Source: Fidelibacterota bacterium (GTDB lineage Bacteria; Fidelibacterota; Marinisomatia; Marinisomatales; Marinisomataceae). From it: a stretch of DNA of 32,863 bases. The stretch covers positions 1-32,863 of the forward strand of contig JAQXAG010000042.1 in the NCBI GenBank assembly GCA_029253045.1. Direction: 5' to 3'. The notes under the pieces were generated by a model. It was given only the letters and a program-made list of their open reading frames with translations, did not search any database and had not been told where the DNA came from. Every line of letters begins with the position of its first letter. Within the stretch, counting starts at the first letter, position 1. Of the stretch, positions 10,465 through 19,422 are shown one piece after another. The position numbers and the translations under genes are program-made.

Positions 10465-11178
10465 ATGTCACAAATAAATAAAAGAAGAATTCTCCTAAAA
10501 CTTAGCGGAGAAATTCTTTCTGGCAATCATGTTTATGGTATTGATCCTAATGTTGCTCAACAGCTTGCAAAAGAAGTTGCTTCTCTAAAAAAACTAGATA
10601 TTGATATCGGAATTGTTTTAGGTGCTGGTAATATTTTTAGGGGAAGAGATGCTTCTGAAAAAGGTATGGATAGAGTTACGGCAGATTATATAGGTATGGT
10701 AGGAACGGTTATTAATTCCGTAACACTTCAAGACTCCCTTGAACAATTAGGATTAGAAACTAGAACATTGTCAGGTATTGATATTCCTAAAATTGCAGAG
10801 CCTTATATAAGAAGAAGAGCTATTAGACATCTAGAGAAGGGTAGAATAGTCATTATTGCAGGTGGTACTGGAAATCCATTTTTTAGCACAGATAGTGCAG
10901 CAGCATTGCGTTCTGTAGAGCTCGATTGCTCTCTATTAGTTAAAGCAACAAAAGTAGATGGAGTGTATGATTCAGATCCTGTTAAAAATCCTGATGCCAA
11001 AAAATTTACTAATATTTCTTTTTCAGAAGTTTTAGAAAAAGAGTTAGCAATTATGGATTTAACAGCAATAACTTTATGTAAAGAAAATAAAATGCCTATT
11101 CTTGTTTTAGATATAACAAAAGAAGGTAACTTATATAATGCATTATCTGATAACAACATAGGAACAACAATTAGCTAA
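10465..11178 (+). CDS. pyrH: UMP kinase
   Basis: RRILLKLSGEILSG, RDASEKGMDRVTADYIGMVGTVINSVTLQDSLE, AGGTGNPFFSTDSAAALR. Confidence 0.97.
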   Translation: MSQINKRRILLKLSGEILSGNHVYGIDPNVAQQLAKEVASLKKLDIDIGIVLGAGNIFRGRDASEKGMDRVTADYIGMVGTVINSVTLQDSLEQLGLETRTLSGIDIPKIAEPYIRRRAIRHLEKGRIVIIAGGTGNPFFSTDSAAALRSVELDCSLLVKATKVDGVYDSDPVKNPDAKKFTNISFSEVLEKELAIMDLTAITLCKENKMPILVLDITKEGNLYNALSDNNIGTTIS

Positions 11179-11180
11179 TT

Positions 11181-11738
11181 ATGTTAGATCAAAATATCCA
11201 ACTCGCAAAAACTAAGATGGAACAAACGATTGTATTCGTTGGATCAGAGCTAGGCAAGATTAGAACAGGAAGAGCTAATCCTGACATGTTTAATAAAATT
11301 AATGTAAAGTATTATGATAATGATACTCCGTTAAACCAGATTGCAAATATATCTGTAATGGATGCAATTACTATCAGTATACAGCCTTTCGATAAGACAG
11401 CAATTGATGATATAGAGCGAGGTATTTTAGAATCAGACTTAGGTCTTAATCCTTCAAATAACGGTAATAGTATTATGATTACTTTTCCTCCTTTATCCGC
11501 AGAAAGAAGGCAAGATTTAGTCAAAGTTGCCTCAAAAATTATTGAAGATGGAAGAATTTCAGTTAGAAATATTCGTCGAGAGATTATTCAGTCTACTAAA
11601 AAGATAGAAGAGGACGAAAAGATTCCTGAAGATGATATGAAGAGATTTATGGATCAAATGCAGGACGTTACAGATTCATTTATTAAAAGACTTAATTCAA
11701 ATCAAGAAGCTAAAGAAAAAGAAATTTTAGATAATTAA
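11181..11738 (+). CDS. frr: Ribosome recycling factor
   Basis: IRTGRANPDMFNKINVKYY, FPPLSAERRQDLVKVASKI. Confidence 0.97.
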   Translation: MLDQNIQLAKTKMEQTIVFVGSELGKIRTGRANPDMFNKINVKYYDNDTPLNQIANISVMDAITISIQPFDKTAIDDIERGILESDLGLNPSNNGNSIMITFPPLSAERRQDLVKVASKIIEDGRISVRNIRREIIQSTKKIEEDEKIPEDDMKRFMDQMQDVTDSFIKRLNSNQEAKEKEILDN

Positions 11739-11739
11739 T

Positions 11740-12297
11740 CTATCTTTCCCAGAGAGCTTTCTGAAAATCTTGTTCTGTTAATTGATACCCCCAATGCTGT
11801 AGTCCTTGTCTGATTACAGGACTGATTGATTCATCATTATATTGAGTATCTTTTGTGAGAATCATACTAATTAGCCTTAGTTTCCATCGACCATTCGGCC
11901 CCGTGAAGTTTTTCCATCTCTGGACTTGTCGTCCATCATCATGACTTCTTCTTCCATTAAAAAAGTGACAATACCATTGTACCCAACCATACGGATCTAT
12001 TGAATCAATCCAATTTTTTGATTCCCAATATTCTAGATTAGTGCCACTATGAACTTTATATCTATTCAATCTTAGATTTTCTTTATTTGAAGTAAGATAT
12101 TTAAGATCTATGTCATTCCACCATTCATTTGGTAGTTCTAAATGAAGATCTTTATAGGATTTTTGATTTGTTTTAGAATTTATTGGTCTCCAGTAAGTTC
12201 CTCCAAAACTACCTAATTTAAATATTTGGTAGGGAGTAAGGTTTGGTGTGAAGTCAGGAAAATCGTTAAAGGTAAGATTCTCTGGGGTTATTCGCAC
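11740..12297 (-). CDS. Uncharacterised W/Y-rich conserved protein
   Basis: 185 aa. GTG start overlaps the nrdJ stop (GTGCGAATAA). Distinctive GTYWRPI, DPYGWVQWYCHFFNGRRSHDDGRQVQRWKNFTGPNGRWKLRL and SPVIRQGLQHWGYQLTEQDF segments; no domain with known function recognised. Confidence 0.8.
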   Translation of the reverse strand: MRITPENLTFNDFPDFTPNLTPYQIFKLGSFGGTYWRPINSKTNQKSYKDLHLELPNEWWNDIDLKYLTSNKENLRLNRYKVHSGTNLEYWESKNWIDSIDPYGWVQWYCHFFNGRRSHDDGRQVQRWKNFTGPNGRWKLRLISMILTKDTQYNDESISPVIRQGLQHWGYQLTEQDFQKALWER

Positions 12298-14675
12298 TTA
12301 GACCAGCCACAATCTTTACATAGTAAGCAGCCACCTTCGTCAACTATTCCATGGCTTTCGCACTCCTTGCAATACATACCTTGCGGTTCTGTACGGATTG
12401 GACTTTCGTCAGCTATTTCAAATTGAACTTTTTTTTTAGAATTAGGAGCTTCTTCACCATCAAGAAAGGTTTCTAGAGCTCTTCCAATAGCATCTGGAGT
12501 TGATAAAATCAATTGTCCATCTTCCCATGTTGGATTAGGTCCACTAATTCCTTTTAATTGACTGATTACACTGTTTGGATCTACGCCAGATCTTAATGCA
12601 AGAGATATAAGTCTACTAATCGCTTCTGTTTGAGCAGCAACAGTTCCACCTGCTTTTCCAATAGCTGTAAAGACTTCACATAATCCATTTTCATCTTCGT
12701 TAACAGTGATGTAGAGCGTACCATCTCCTGTGCGCATTCTTCTTGTCTTTCCTGTAGTAATCTGAGGTCTATTTCTAGCTGTTTTCTTACCAGGTTCAGC
12801 TGCTTCTATAGTAGCTTTTCCTTCTTCAGATTTTTCATCAGTAATAAGAATACCCTCTCTGGATCCTTCTCTATATACTGTGATACCTTTAAGATTACCT
12901 TTATAAGCGGTCATATAGATATCAGCTACAGTTTCTACGGTTGTTTCTTCTGCCAAATTAACAGTAGAAGAAATTGAACTATCTATATATTTTTGAACTT
13001 CACCTTGCATTTTTACTCTGAAATATGGATCTACATCATGTGCAGTCACCACATAGTCAGGTAAATTTTCATCATCGCCAAACATTTCTTGAACCACGGG
13101 ATGATAAACGGTAAAAGTGTCAAATTCTTTTCCAAGACTGTCATTTTTTTTCACTTTTCTTTTATAAGATGTAGCAAAAATTGGCTCCACTCCAGAGGTC
13201 ACTCTGGCAACAATAGCACCACTTCCTGTAGGGGCTACTGTAGTTAATGTAGAATTTCTGATGCCGTGGTTTTTTATTTTTTCTTGTAATTCTTGCGGAA
13301 GGTCTTGAACAAAAAGACTTTCTGAGTATCCATCCCAATCAAAATTAGGAAATCCGCCTTTTTCTTGTGCTAAATCAGCGCTAGTCTCATATGCGGTATC
13401 TCTATGAATCTCCATAACTTTACCAATAACTTCTAATGCTTCATCTGAGTCATATTTGATACCCATTTTTACTAACATATCACCTAAGCCAAGAATTCCT
13501 AATCCAACTCTTCTATCATTGATAGCATTTTGTTTTTGGTCTTCTAGCGCATGGCGATCAACGTTATAATCAACAACATTATCTAAAAATCTTGCACCAA
13601 CAGCTGTTGTTTCACGGAAACCTTCAAAATCAAAGTTTCCACTATCATCAACAAAGCGTTCTAGGTTTAAAGCACCAAGATTACAACATCCACCATCAGG
13701 AAGAGGTTGTTCTGCACAAGGATTGGTTGAAACAAGAGGACTACAGTATTCTGCATTATGATATTTCTTCATAGTATCCCAGAATAATAATCCAGGCTCT
13801 GCACTAGCATGAGCATGTTCAATAATCTTCATCCATAAATCTTTAGCATTTACTGTTTCATAAACTTTTCCGCCCCATTGAAGGTCAAAATCAGAATCAG
13901 TTTGTACCGCTTCCATAAAATCATCTGTTAAGAATACAGATATATTAGAATATTTAACCATATCAACATCACCAGTTTTGATTTCAATAAACTTTTGAAT
14001 ATCAGGATGGTCAACTCTCAGTGTCTGCATGTTTGCGCCACGTCTACCATGCTGTGCGATAGTATTAGTGTTTTCGCTAAATAAATTCATAAATCCAACA
14101 GGACCACAAGAATCACCGCCGGTGCCTAAAATGGCATCTCCGGAAGGTCTTAGGATAGATAGATCGTGACCACATCCACCCCCATATTTATATGTCATCG
14201 CTTCTTGAACAACACAATCATATATAGATTTTATTGAATCTGTTTTGATTCCCACAACATAGCAATTGTTTAATGTTGTAGTAATATCCTCTCTACCTGC
14301 ACCATGCATAATTCTTCCACCTGGCACAAATTTGAAATTTTTCAATGCTTCAAAGAATGCAGCTTCCCACTTTTCCTTCAATTCTTTTGTTTTCTCTACA
14401 CTAGCTAGTGCCTTAGCTTGACGTTTCCATAGATCCCATGGGTTTTTCTCCCAAGGCGCTAAATATTTCATCTCTAGTACACTTTTGCCTAGATCGTCAT
14501 TTTTATAATACTCATCGATTTCAAATTCTTTTGGACACACTTCTTCGTCAGTCTGGTTTGATTCATCCATCGATTCTTTAATGTTGAACCCTAAAATTTG
14601 GTTTTTTAGATCCGAGTCGATATTCGGATTTGATTCATTTTCCGTAGGAAAATTTATTTTAATTTCTTCTGCCAT
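12288..14675 (-). CDS. nrdJ: Adenosylcobalamin-dependent (class II) ribonucleotide reductase
   Basis: FVPGGRIMHGAGRED, NPCAEQPLPDGGCCNLGALNL, TVAPTGSGAIVARVTSGVEPIF, C-terminal TRRMRTGDGTLYITVNEDENG...AQTEAISRLISLALRSG and a Cys-rich tail (CKECESHG..CLLCKDCGWSKCE). Confidence 0.96.
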   Translation of the reverse strand: MAEEIKINFPTENESNPNIDSDLKNQILGFNIKESMDESNQTDEEVCPKEFEIDEYYKNDDLGKSVLEMKYLAPWEKNPWDLWKRQAKALASVEKTKELKEKWEAAFFEALKNFKFVPGGRIMHGAGREDITTTLNNCYVVGIKTDSIKSIYDCVVQEAMTYKYGGGCGHDLSILRPSGDAILGTGGDSCGPVGFMNLFSENTNTIAQHGRRGANMQTLRVDHPDIQKFIEIKTGDVDMVKYSNISVFLTDDFMEAVQTDSDFDLQWGGKVYETVNAKDLWMKIIEHAHASAEPGLLFWDTMKKYHNAEYCSPLVSTNPCAEQPLPDGGCCNLGALNLERFVDDSGNFDFEGFRETTAVGARFLDNVVDYNVDRHALEDQKQNAINDRRVGLGILGLGDMLVKMGIKYDSDEALEVIGKVMEIHRDTAYETSADLAQEKGGFPNFDWDGYSESLFVQDLPQELQEKIKNHGIRNSTLTTVAPTGSGAIVARVTSGVEPIFATSYKRKVKKNDSLGKEFDTFTVYHPVVQEMFGDDENLPDYVVTAHDVDPYFRVKMQGEVQKYIDSSISSTVNLAEETTVETVADIYMTAYKGNLKGITVYREGSREGILITDEKSEEGKATIEAAEPGKKTARNRPQITTGKTRRMRTGDGTLYITVNEDENGLCEVFTAIGKAGGTVAAQTEAISRLISLALRSGVDPNSVISQLKGISGPNPTWEDGQLILSTPDAIGRALETFLDGEEAPNSKKKVQFEIADESPIRTEPQGMYCKECESHGIVDEGGCLLCKDCGWSKCE

Positions 14676-14815
14676 AGTCTAAATAATACTCTTACCCTTG
14701 TTAATTAATTTTAATTCAATACACAGTTATACGTAATAATTGTATATTTTCTCTCTAAAAAGAGACTGTTTGCAAATACTCTAAGCTTTCGAAAAGCTGA
14801 TTGGCTGGCACTCGT

Positions 14816-14845
14816 AAATTATTTAATTTTTTTTATTTTAGTCAA
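14816..14845 (-). promoter_or_regulatory. Candidate sigma70-type promoter for nrdJ
   Basis: On the - strand, TTGACT (revcomp of 14840-14845) and TAATTT (revcomp of 14816-14821) are separated by 18 nt. Pattern-based only, in AT-rich DNA. Confidence 0.3.
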
Positions 14846-14883
14846 GGTTAAAAAACTTTTTTTTACTATTTTTTTCATAATAC

Positions 14884-15783
14884 ATGAGTAATCAATTAAA
14901 TAATATAATTCCAGAGTGGATTCTACGCCGCTTACCATATAATCATTATAATATTGATGTTAATGGAAAAAATATGCATATCATGGAAAAAGGGAAAGGG
15001 AAGCCTATTGTGTTTGTTCATGGTAATCCTATGTGGGGGTATTTGTATAAAAAAGTACTAGATCAGATTGATAGTGATGACGCTCGATTGATAGTCCCGG
15101 ATCTAATTGGATTTGGATTTTCTGATAAAATAAAGATTAGCGAACATTCTTTAGAGGCTCATACAGAATGGATGGCCAGTTTTTTTAAAACGATTAAAGA
15201 AGAATCAGTTGGATTAGTAATCCATGATTGGGGTGGTATGATTGGTGTTGCTGGTGCCATGAGAGCAGGAAAGAAAATTGATGGATTGGTAATAATGAAT
15301 ACCTCCGTAACAGCGCCCAAAGATGGTTTTACTCCCACATGGTTTCATGGCCTTTCTCAATTGCCCGTTATAAGTGATTTATTATTTAGAGTTTTTAATT
15401 TCCCGCTATCTGTTCTAAAGAAGTTTGAGGGCATTCCAGACTCTTATTCAAAAGACGATTTAAAAATCTATAAATATCCGTTAAAAAAATTTAAAAATAA
15501 TGCGGGACCATTAGCTTTAGCTAGAATGGTTCCTAACAACATGAACCATCCCAGCGTTCCTATAGAAAAAGAAGTAGAAGAGTTTCTACACTCATATAAA
15601 GGTCCAGCAGAGATTGTTTGGGGAGTTAATGATCCGGTGATGTGGAAGTTGAGAAGGAGAACAGAAAGGTTAATACCTCAAGCTAAAACAATCAAAACTG
15701 ATGCAGGTCATTTTGTACAGCAAGAATCTCCTGAAAAAGTTGTAGAATCTATAAAAAAAATCTTTAAATTGTGTGGCAAGTAA
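14884..15783 (+). CDS. Alpha/beta hydrolase, haloalkane dehalogenase/OleB-like
   Basis: FVHGNPMWGYLYKKVL oxyanion motif, HDWGG (Asp nucleophile), WGVNDPVMW and DAGHFVQQESPEKV catalytic His region. Confidence 0.85.
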   Translation: MSNQLNNIIPEWILRRLPYNHYNIDVNGKNMHIMEKGKGKPIVFVHGNPMWGYLYKKVLDQIDSDDARLIVPDLIGFGFSDKIKISEHSLEAHTEWMASFFKTIKEESVGLVIHDWGGMIGVAGAMRAGKKIDGLVIMNTSVTAPKDGFTPTWFHGLSQLPVISDLLFRVFNFPLSVLKKFEGIPDSYSKDDLKIYKYPLKKFKNNAGPLALARMVPNNMNHPSVPIEKEVEEFLHSYKGPAEIVWGVNDPVMWKLRRRTERLIPQAKTIKTDAGHFVQQESPEKVVESIKKIFKLCGK

Positions 15784-15805
15784 CTAGGCAAAAAAATATT
15801 ATTTT

Positions 15806-18800
15806 ATGGCAGGACAAATACTAAAAACTAATTTTAGTCTCAATGACAAATATACCCTTTTTGAAGGAAGAGTGGTCTTATCTGGTATACAAGCACTCGT
15901 AAGACTACTACTTGATCAGCATAGGGCAGATGTTATAAAAGGTATCAATACAGGTACATTAGTATCTGGATATCGCGGATCTCCAGTAGGAGTTTTAGAT
16001 ATCAATCTTGTAAAGAATAAAAAACTCTTGGATGAACACAATGTTAAATTCATTCCTGGTGTTAATGAAGATCTTGGGGCGACTCTGATCTATGGAAGCC
16101 AAATGGCTGGTATGGTATCCAATGTAAAATATGATGGTGTTTTGGGTATGTGGTATGGAAAAGCTCCTGGAGTCGACAGAACTGGAGATATATTTAGGCA
16201 TGCCAATTTTTTAGGGGTAGGTAAAAATGGTGGTGTACTTGCGGTTGCAGGGGATGACCCATCTTGTAAGTCTTCAACTTTGCCTTCACAGTCTGAGCCA
16301 GCACTTTTTGATGCAATGATGCCAATTTTTTATCCTGGAAATGTTCAGGAAATCCTTGATTTAGGTCGCTATGCTTACGAGATGTCAAGATATTCTGGTT
16401 TATGGTCTGGATTCAAAATTGTTACAGATATTGCGGATGCATTTGGAAGCGCATTTGTTGATCCTCAAAGAGTAAATATTACTATTCCAGACTTTACTTA
16501 TAACGGCCAACCCTGGAAGCACACACAGAATGCTAAATTAGTAGGTCATCATAGCTTACCAACAGAAAAAGAAATCCATTTAGGTAGAATTACAGCAGCT
16601 AAACATTTTCTAACAGCCAATCCTATCAACAAAATAACAGTACAAGGCAACAAAGATAAATTTGGGATAATTACAGCTGGTAAGACTTATTATGATGTTA
16701 TTGAGGCATTTGAATCTTTAGGATGGACAACAGACTATTTAAATAGTGTTGGTATTAGAATTTTAAAACTTGGAGCAACTTTTCCTGTTGATTCGGTAAT
16801 AATTGATAAATTTTGTAATGGACTAGATGAAGTTTTTGTAATTGAAGAAAAAAGATCTTTTATTGAAATGCTGGTAAAGGAAGAGATGTACAATCACCCT
16901 AATAAGCCAGTTATTGTAGGAAAATTTGATGAGCATAATAAAAATCTTATTCCTGGGTATGGAGAATTAACAGCCGACAGTTTAATTAAAATTTTATTTA
17001 AGAGATATTCACAGAAATTAAATATTGACTCCCCAAATACTAAAATTAATATCTTAAGTGAAATTGATAATAGAGTATATGCTCAATCGCTTTCATCTCG
17101 ATCTATGTATTTTTGTTCAGGGTGTCCTCATAATACCTCTACAGTAAAGTTACCAGATAGTGATGATGCGGCTTTTGGGGGTATTGGGTGTCATTTAATG
17201 GCAATGTTTGTTGATGATGGAAAAGCCTTTGGAACTACTCATATGGGTGGAGAGGGTGCTCAATGGGCAGGAATGGAGCCTTTCGTTGAAAAAGAGCATA
17301 TGTTCCAAAATATAGGTGACGGAACATTCTTTCATTCAGGGTCATTAGCATTAAGACAAGCTGTAGCAGCTAACTCACATTTGACTTACAAAATCTTGTA
17401 TAATCGTGCAGTAGCTATGACAGGCGCCCAAGATCCTGATGGCGGCCTAGATTTACCTGAATTAACTAAGTATTTAAAAGCTGAGGGCGTAAAAAAAGTT
17501 ATTATTACAACAGATGATCCATCTGCTTATAATTCCATTGAAAAATCTCGATGGGAAAAAAATCAGGAAATCATGCATAGAGATGATATTATTGAAGCAC
17601 AAAAAAAATTAAAAGCCGTAAAGGGAGTTACAGTATTAATCCATGACCAATCATGTGCAGCTAATTTACGTAGATTGCGTAAAAGAGGCCTAGTGCATGA
17701 GCCAAAAGAAAGAATATTTATTAATGAGGCTGTATGTGAAGGATGTGGAGATTGCGGTGTTAAATCGAATTGTCTTAGTGTTCAACCTATCAAAACAGAA
17801 TATGGTAGAAAAACACAAATAGATCAACCTTCATGTAATAAAGATTATTCATGTGTAGATGGAAATTGTCCTTCATTCATCAAAGTTATTCCTTCAGAAA
17901 AAGGAGATAAAAGATTATTGCCTGACACTAATATTAAAGCTAGTAAAATTCCCGAGCCAAAAAAATCAAATACAAAGATTGGAAATATCTTTATGCTTGG
18001 AATCGGAGGAACAGGTGTTGTTACTGTTAATCAAATCATATCTACAGCAGCTTTTTTAGAGAACAAAAAAGTTGTAGCTTTAGACCAGACTGGTCTTAGT
18101 CAAAAAGGTGGATCAGTAGTATCTCACTTAAAGATTTTAGAGCCAGAAAATGCAGATTGTTCTAGTAGAGTTGCTAATGGAGAGTCAGATGCATACTTAG
18201 TATTTGACTTGCTTACAGGAGCAAATCCTAAAAATATGGAAAAATTAAATCCAAAACGTTCTATATCTGTAATTTCCACTTCAGAAATTCCAACAGGTGA
18301 TATGGTGCGATCAACAAAGTCTGAATATCCAGAAGCAGATCATATGGTTGGATTAATTAAAGAATTCTCAAAGAAAAATGTCTTACTAAATGCTACCGAA
18401 TTATCTGAGCATTTCTTTGGAAGTAATATGCAAGCTAATTTCATTGTTATTGGCGCTGCTTATCAAGCTGGATCTATACCAATTGATTCTAGTTCTATCG
18501 AAGAGGCAATTAATATTAATGGAGTTGCTGTTAAAAGCAATACTGATGCATTTAATATTGGAAGAACCCTCGTGTCAGATCCTTCATGGGTGGAGTCAAT
18601 TGATTTGTATAGAACAGGAGATTTAAAGCCAACACCCAAGGTTACTAAGGAAGCAAAAAAAATAATTAATTCAATAAAGCCAGATAAAGATTTACGTGAA
18701 ATACTAGAATTTCGTGTTCCTGAATTGATTGAATATCAGAATATAAAATATGCAGAAGAATATGCCGCATTCATTAAAAAAGTATATAAAGCAGAAAAGA

Positions 18801-19333
18801 AAGAGCGTTCAGCATCTATTTTATCTCAAAATGTAGCAAAATACTTATTTAAGTTAATGGCAATTAAAGATGAATATGAAGTAGCAAGACTATCCCTTAA
18901 AGCTGAGCTAGATATGGCATTAAGCCAAGAGTTTGGCTCTTCAGCAAAAGTACATTACATGTTACACCCTCCATTTTTAAAAATGTTAGAAAATGTCCCA
19001 TTATTAAACAGAATACCTGGGGTGAAATCAAAAATAGCATTGGGATCATGGTTTAGGCCATTTTATATGTTACTTAAAAACCTAAAGTTCGTTCGTGGTA
19101 CTAAATTGGACTTTATGGCATTGTTTAGTAGCGATGTTCGTGCAGCTGATAAAGCAGTTTTAGATCATTATAAATCAAATATTATTGAAAACCTTTCGGA
19201 TATTGGAAATGGTAAATATGAAACATTGATTAATTTTTCCGTCTTACCGGATGATGTAAGAGGATATGAAGAAGTAAGACTTGAAACCATGAAAACTTAT
19301 TACCAAAAAGCTGAACGTATCTTTAAGTCTTAA
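15806..19333 (+). CDS. Indolepyruvate:ferredoxin oxidoreductase-family protein (fused large form)
   Basis: 1175 aa. TPP-enzyme motifs (SGYRGSPVGVLD, GGEGAQWAGMEPF), Cys clusters (CEGCGDCGVKSNC...CNKDYSCVDGNCPSF) and a C-terminal gamma-type domain (GIGGTGVVTVNQIISTAA...LDQTGLSQKGGSVVSHLK). Confidence 0.93.
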   Translation: MAGQILKTNFSLNDKYTLFEGRVVLSGIQALVRLLLDQHRADVIKGINTGTLVSGYRGSPVGVLDINLVKNKKLLDEHNVKFIPGVNEDLGATLIYGSQMAGMVSNVKYDGVLGMWYGKAPGVDRTGDIFRHANFLGVGKNGGVLAVAGDDPSCKSSTLPSQSEPALFDAMMPIFYPGNVQEILDLGRYAYEMSRYSGLWSGFKIVTDIADAFGSAFVDPQRVNITIPDFTYNGQPWKHTQNAKLVGHHSLPTEKEIHLGRITAAKHFLTANPINKITVQGNKDKFGIITAGKTYYDVIEAFESLGWTTDYLNSVGIRILKLGATFPVDSVIIDKFCNGLDEVFVIEEKRSFIEMLVKEEMYNHPNKPVIVGKFDEHNKNLIPGYGELTADSLIKILFKRYSQKLNIDSPNTKINILSEIDNRVYAQSLSSRSMYFCSGCPHNTSTVKLPDSDDAAFGGIGCHLMAMFVDDGKAFGTTHMGGEGAQWAGMEPFVEKEHMFQNIGDGTFFHSGSLALRQAVAANSHLTYKILYNRAVAMTGAQDPDGGLDLPELTKYLKAEGVKKVIITTDDPSAYNSIEKSRWEKNQEIMHRDDIIEAQKKLKAVKGVTVLIHDQSCAANLRRLRKRGLVHEPKERIFINEAVCEGCGDCGVKSNCLSVQPIKTEYGRKTQIDQPSCNKDYSCVDGNCPSFIKVIPSEKGDKRLLPDTNIKASKIPEPKKSNTKIGNIFMLGIGGTGVVTVNQIISTAAFLENKKVVALDQTGLSQKGGSVVSHLKILEPENADCSSRVANGESDAYLVFDLLTGANPKNMEKLNPKRSISVISTSEIPTGDMVRSTKSEYPEADHMVGLIKEFSKKNVLLNATELSEHFFGSNMQANFIVIGAAYQAGSIPIDSSSIEEAININGVAVKSNTDAFNIGRTLVSDPSWVESIDLYRTGDLKPTPKVTKEAKKIINSIKPDKDLREILEFRVPELIEYQNIKYAEEYAAFIKKVYKAEKKERSASILSQNVAKYLFKLMAIKDEYEVARLSLKAELDMALSQEFGSSAKVHYMLHPPFLKMLENVPLLNRIPGVKSKIALGSWFRPFYMLLKNLKFVRGTKLDFMALFSSDVRAADKAVLDHYKSNIIENLSDIGNGKYETLINFSVLPDDVRGYEEVRLETMKTYYQKAERIFKS

Positions 19334-19422
19334 GCTTTTATTTTTATTTTAATTTTATAGAATAGCCAGTATATTTATTTAATCAATTTTTTTATATAAA
19401 ATATTAGAGGGATTTTTACATT

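Noticed and set aside
14676-14883. Cobalamin riboswitch upstream of nrdJ
   Set aside because: I could not find a convincing B12 box or the expected long conserved scaffold in the - strand leader. Only simple hairpins are visible.
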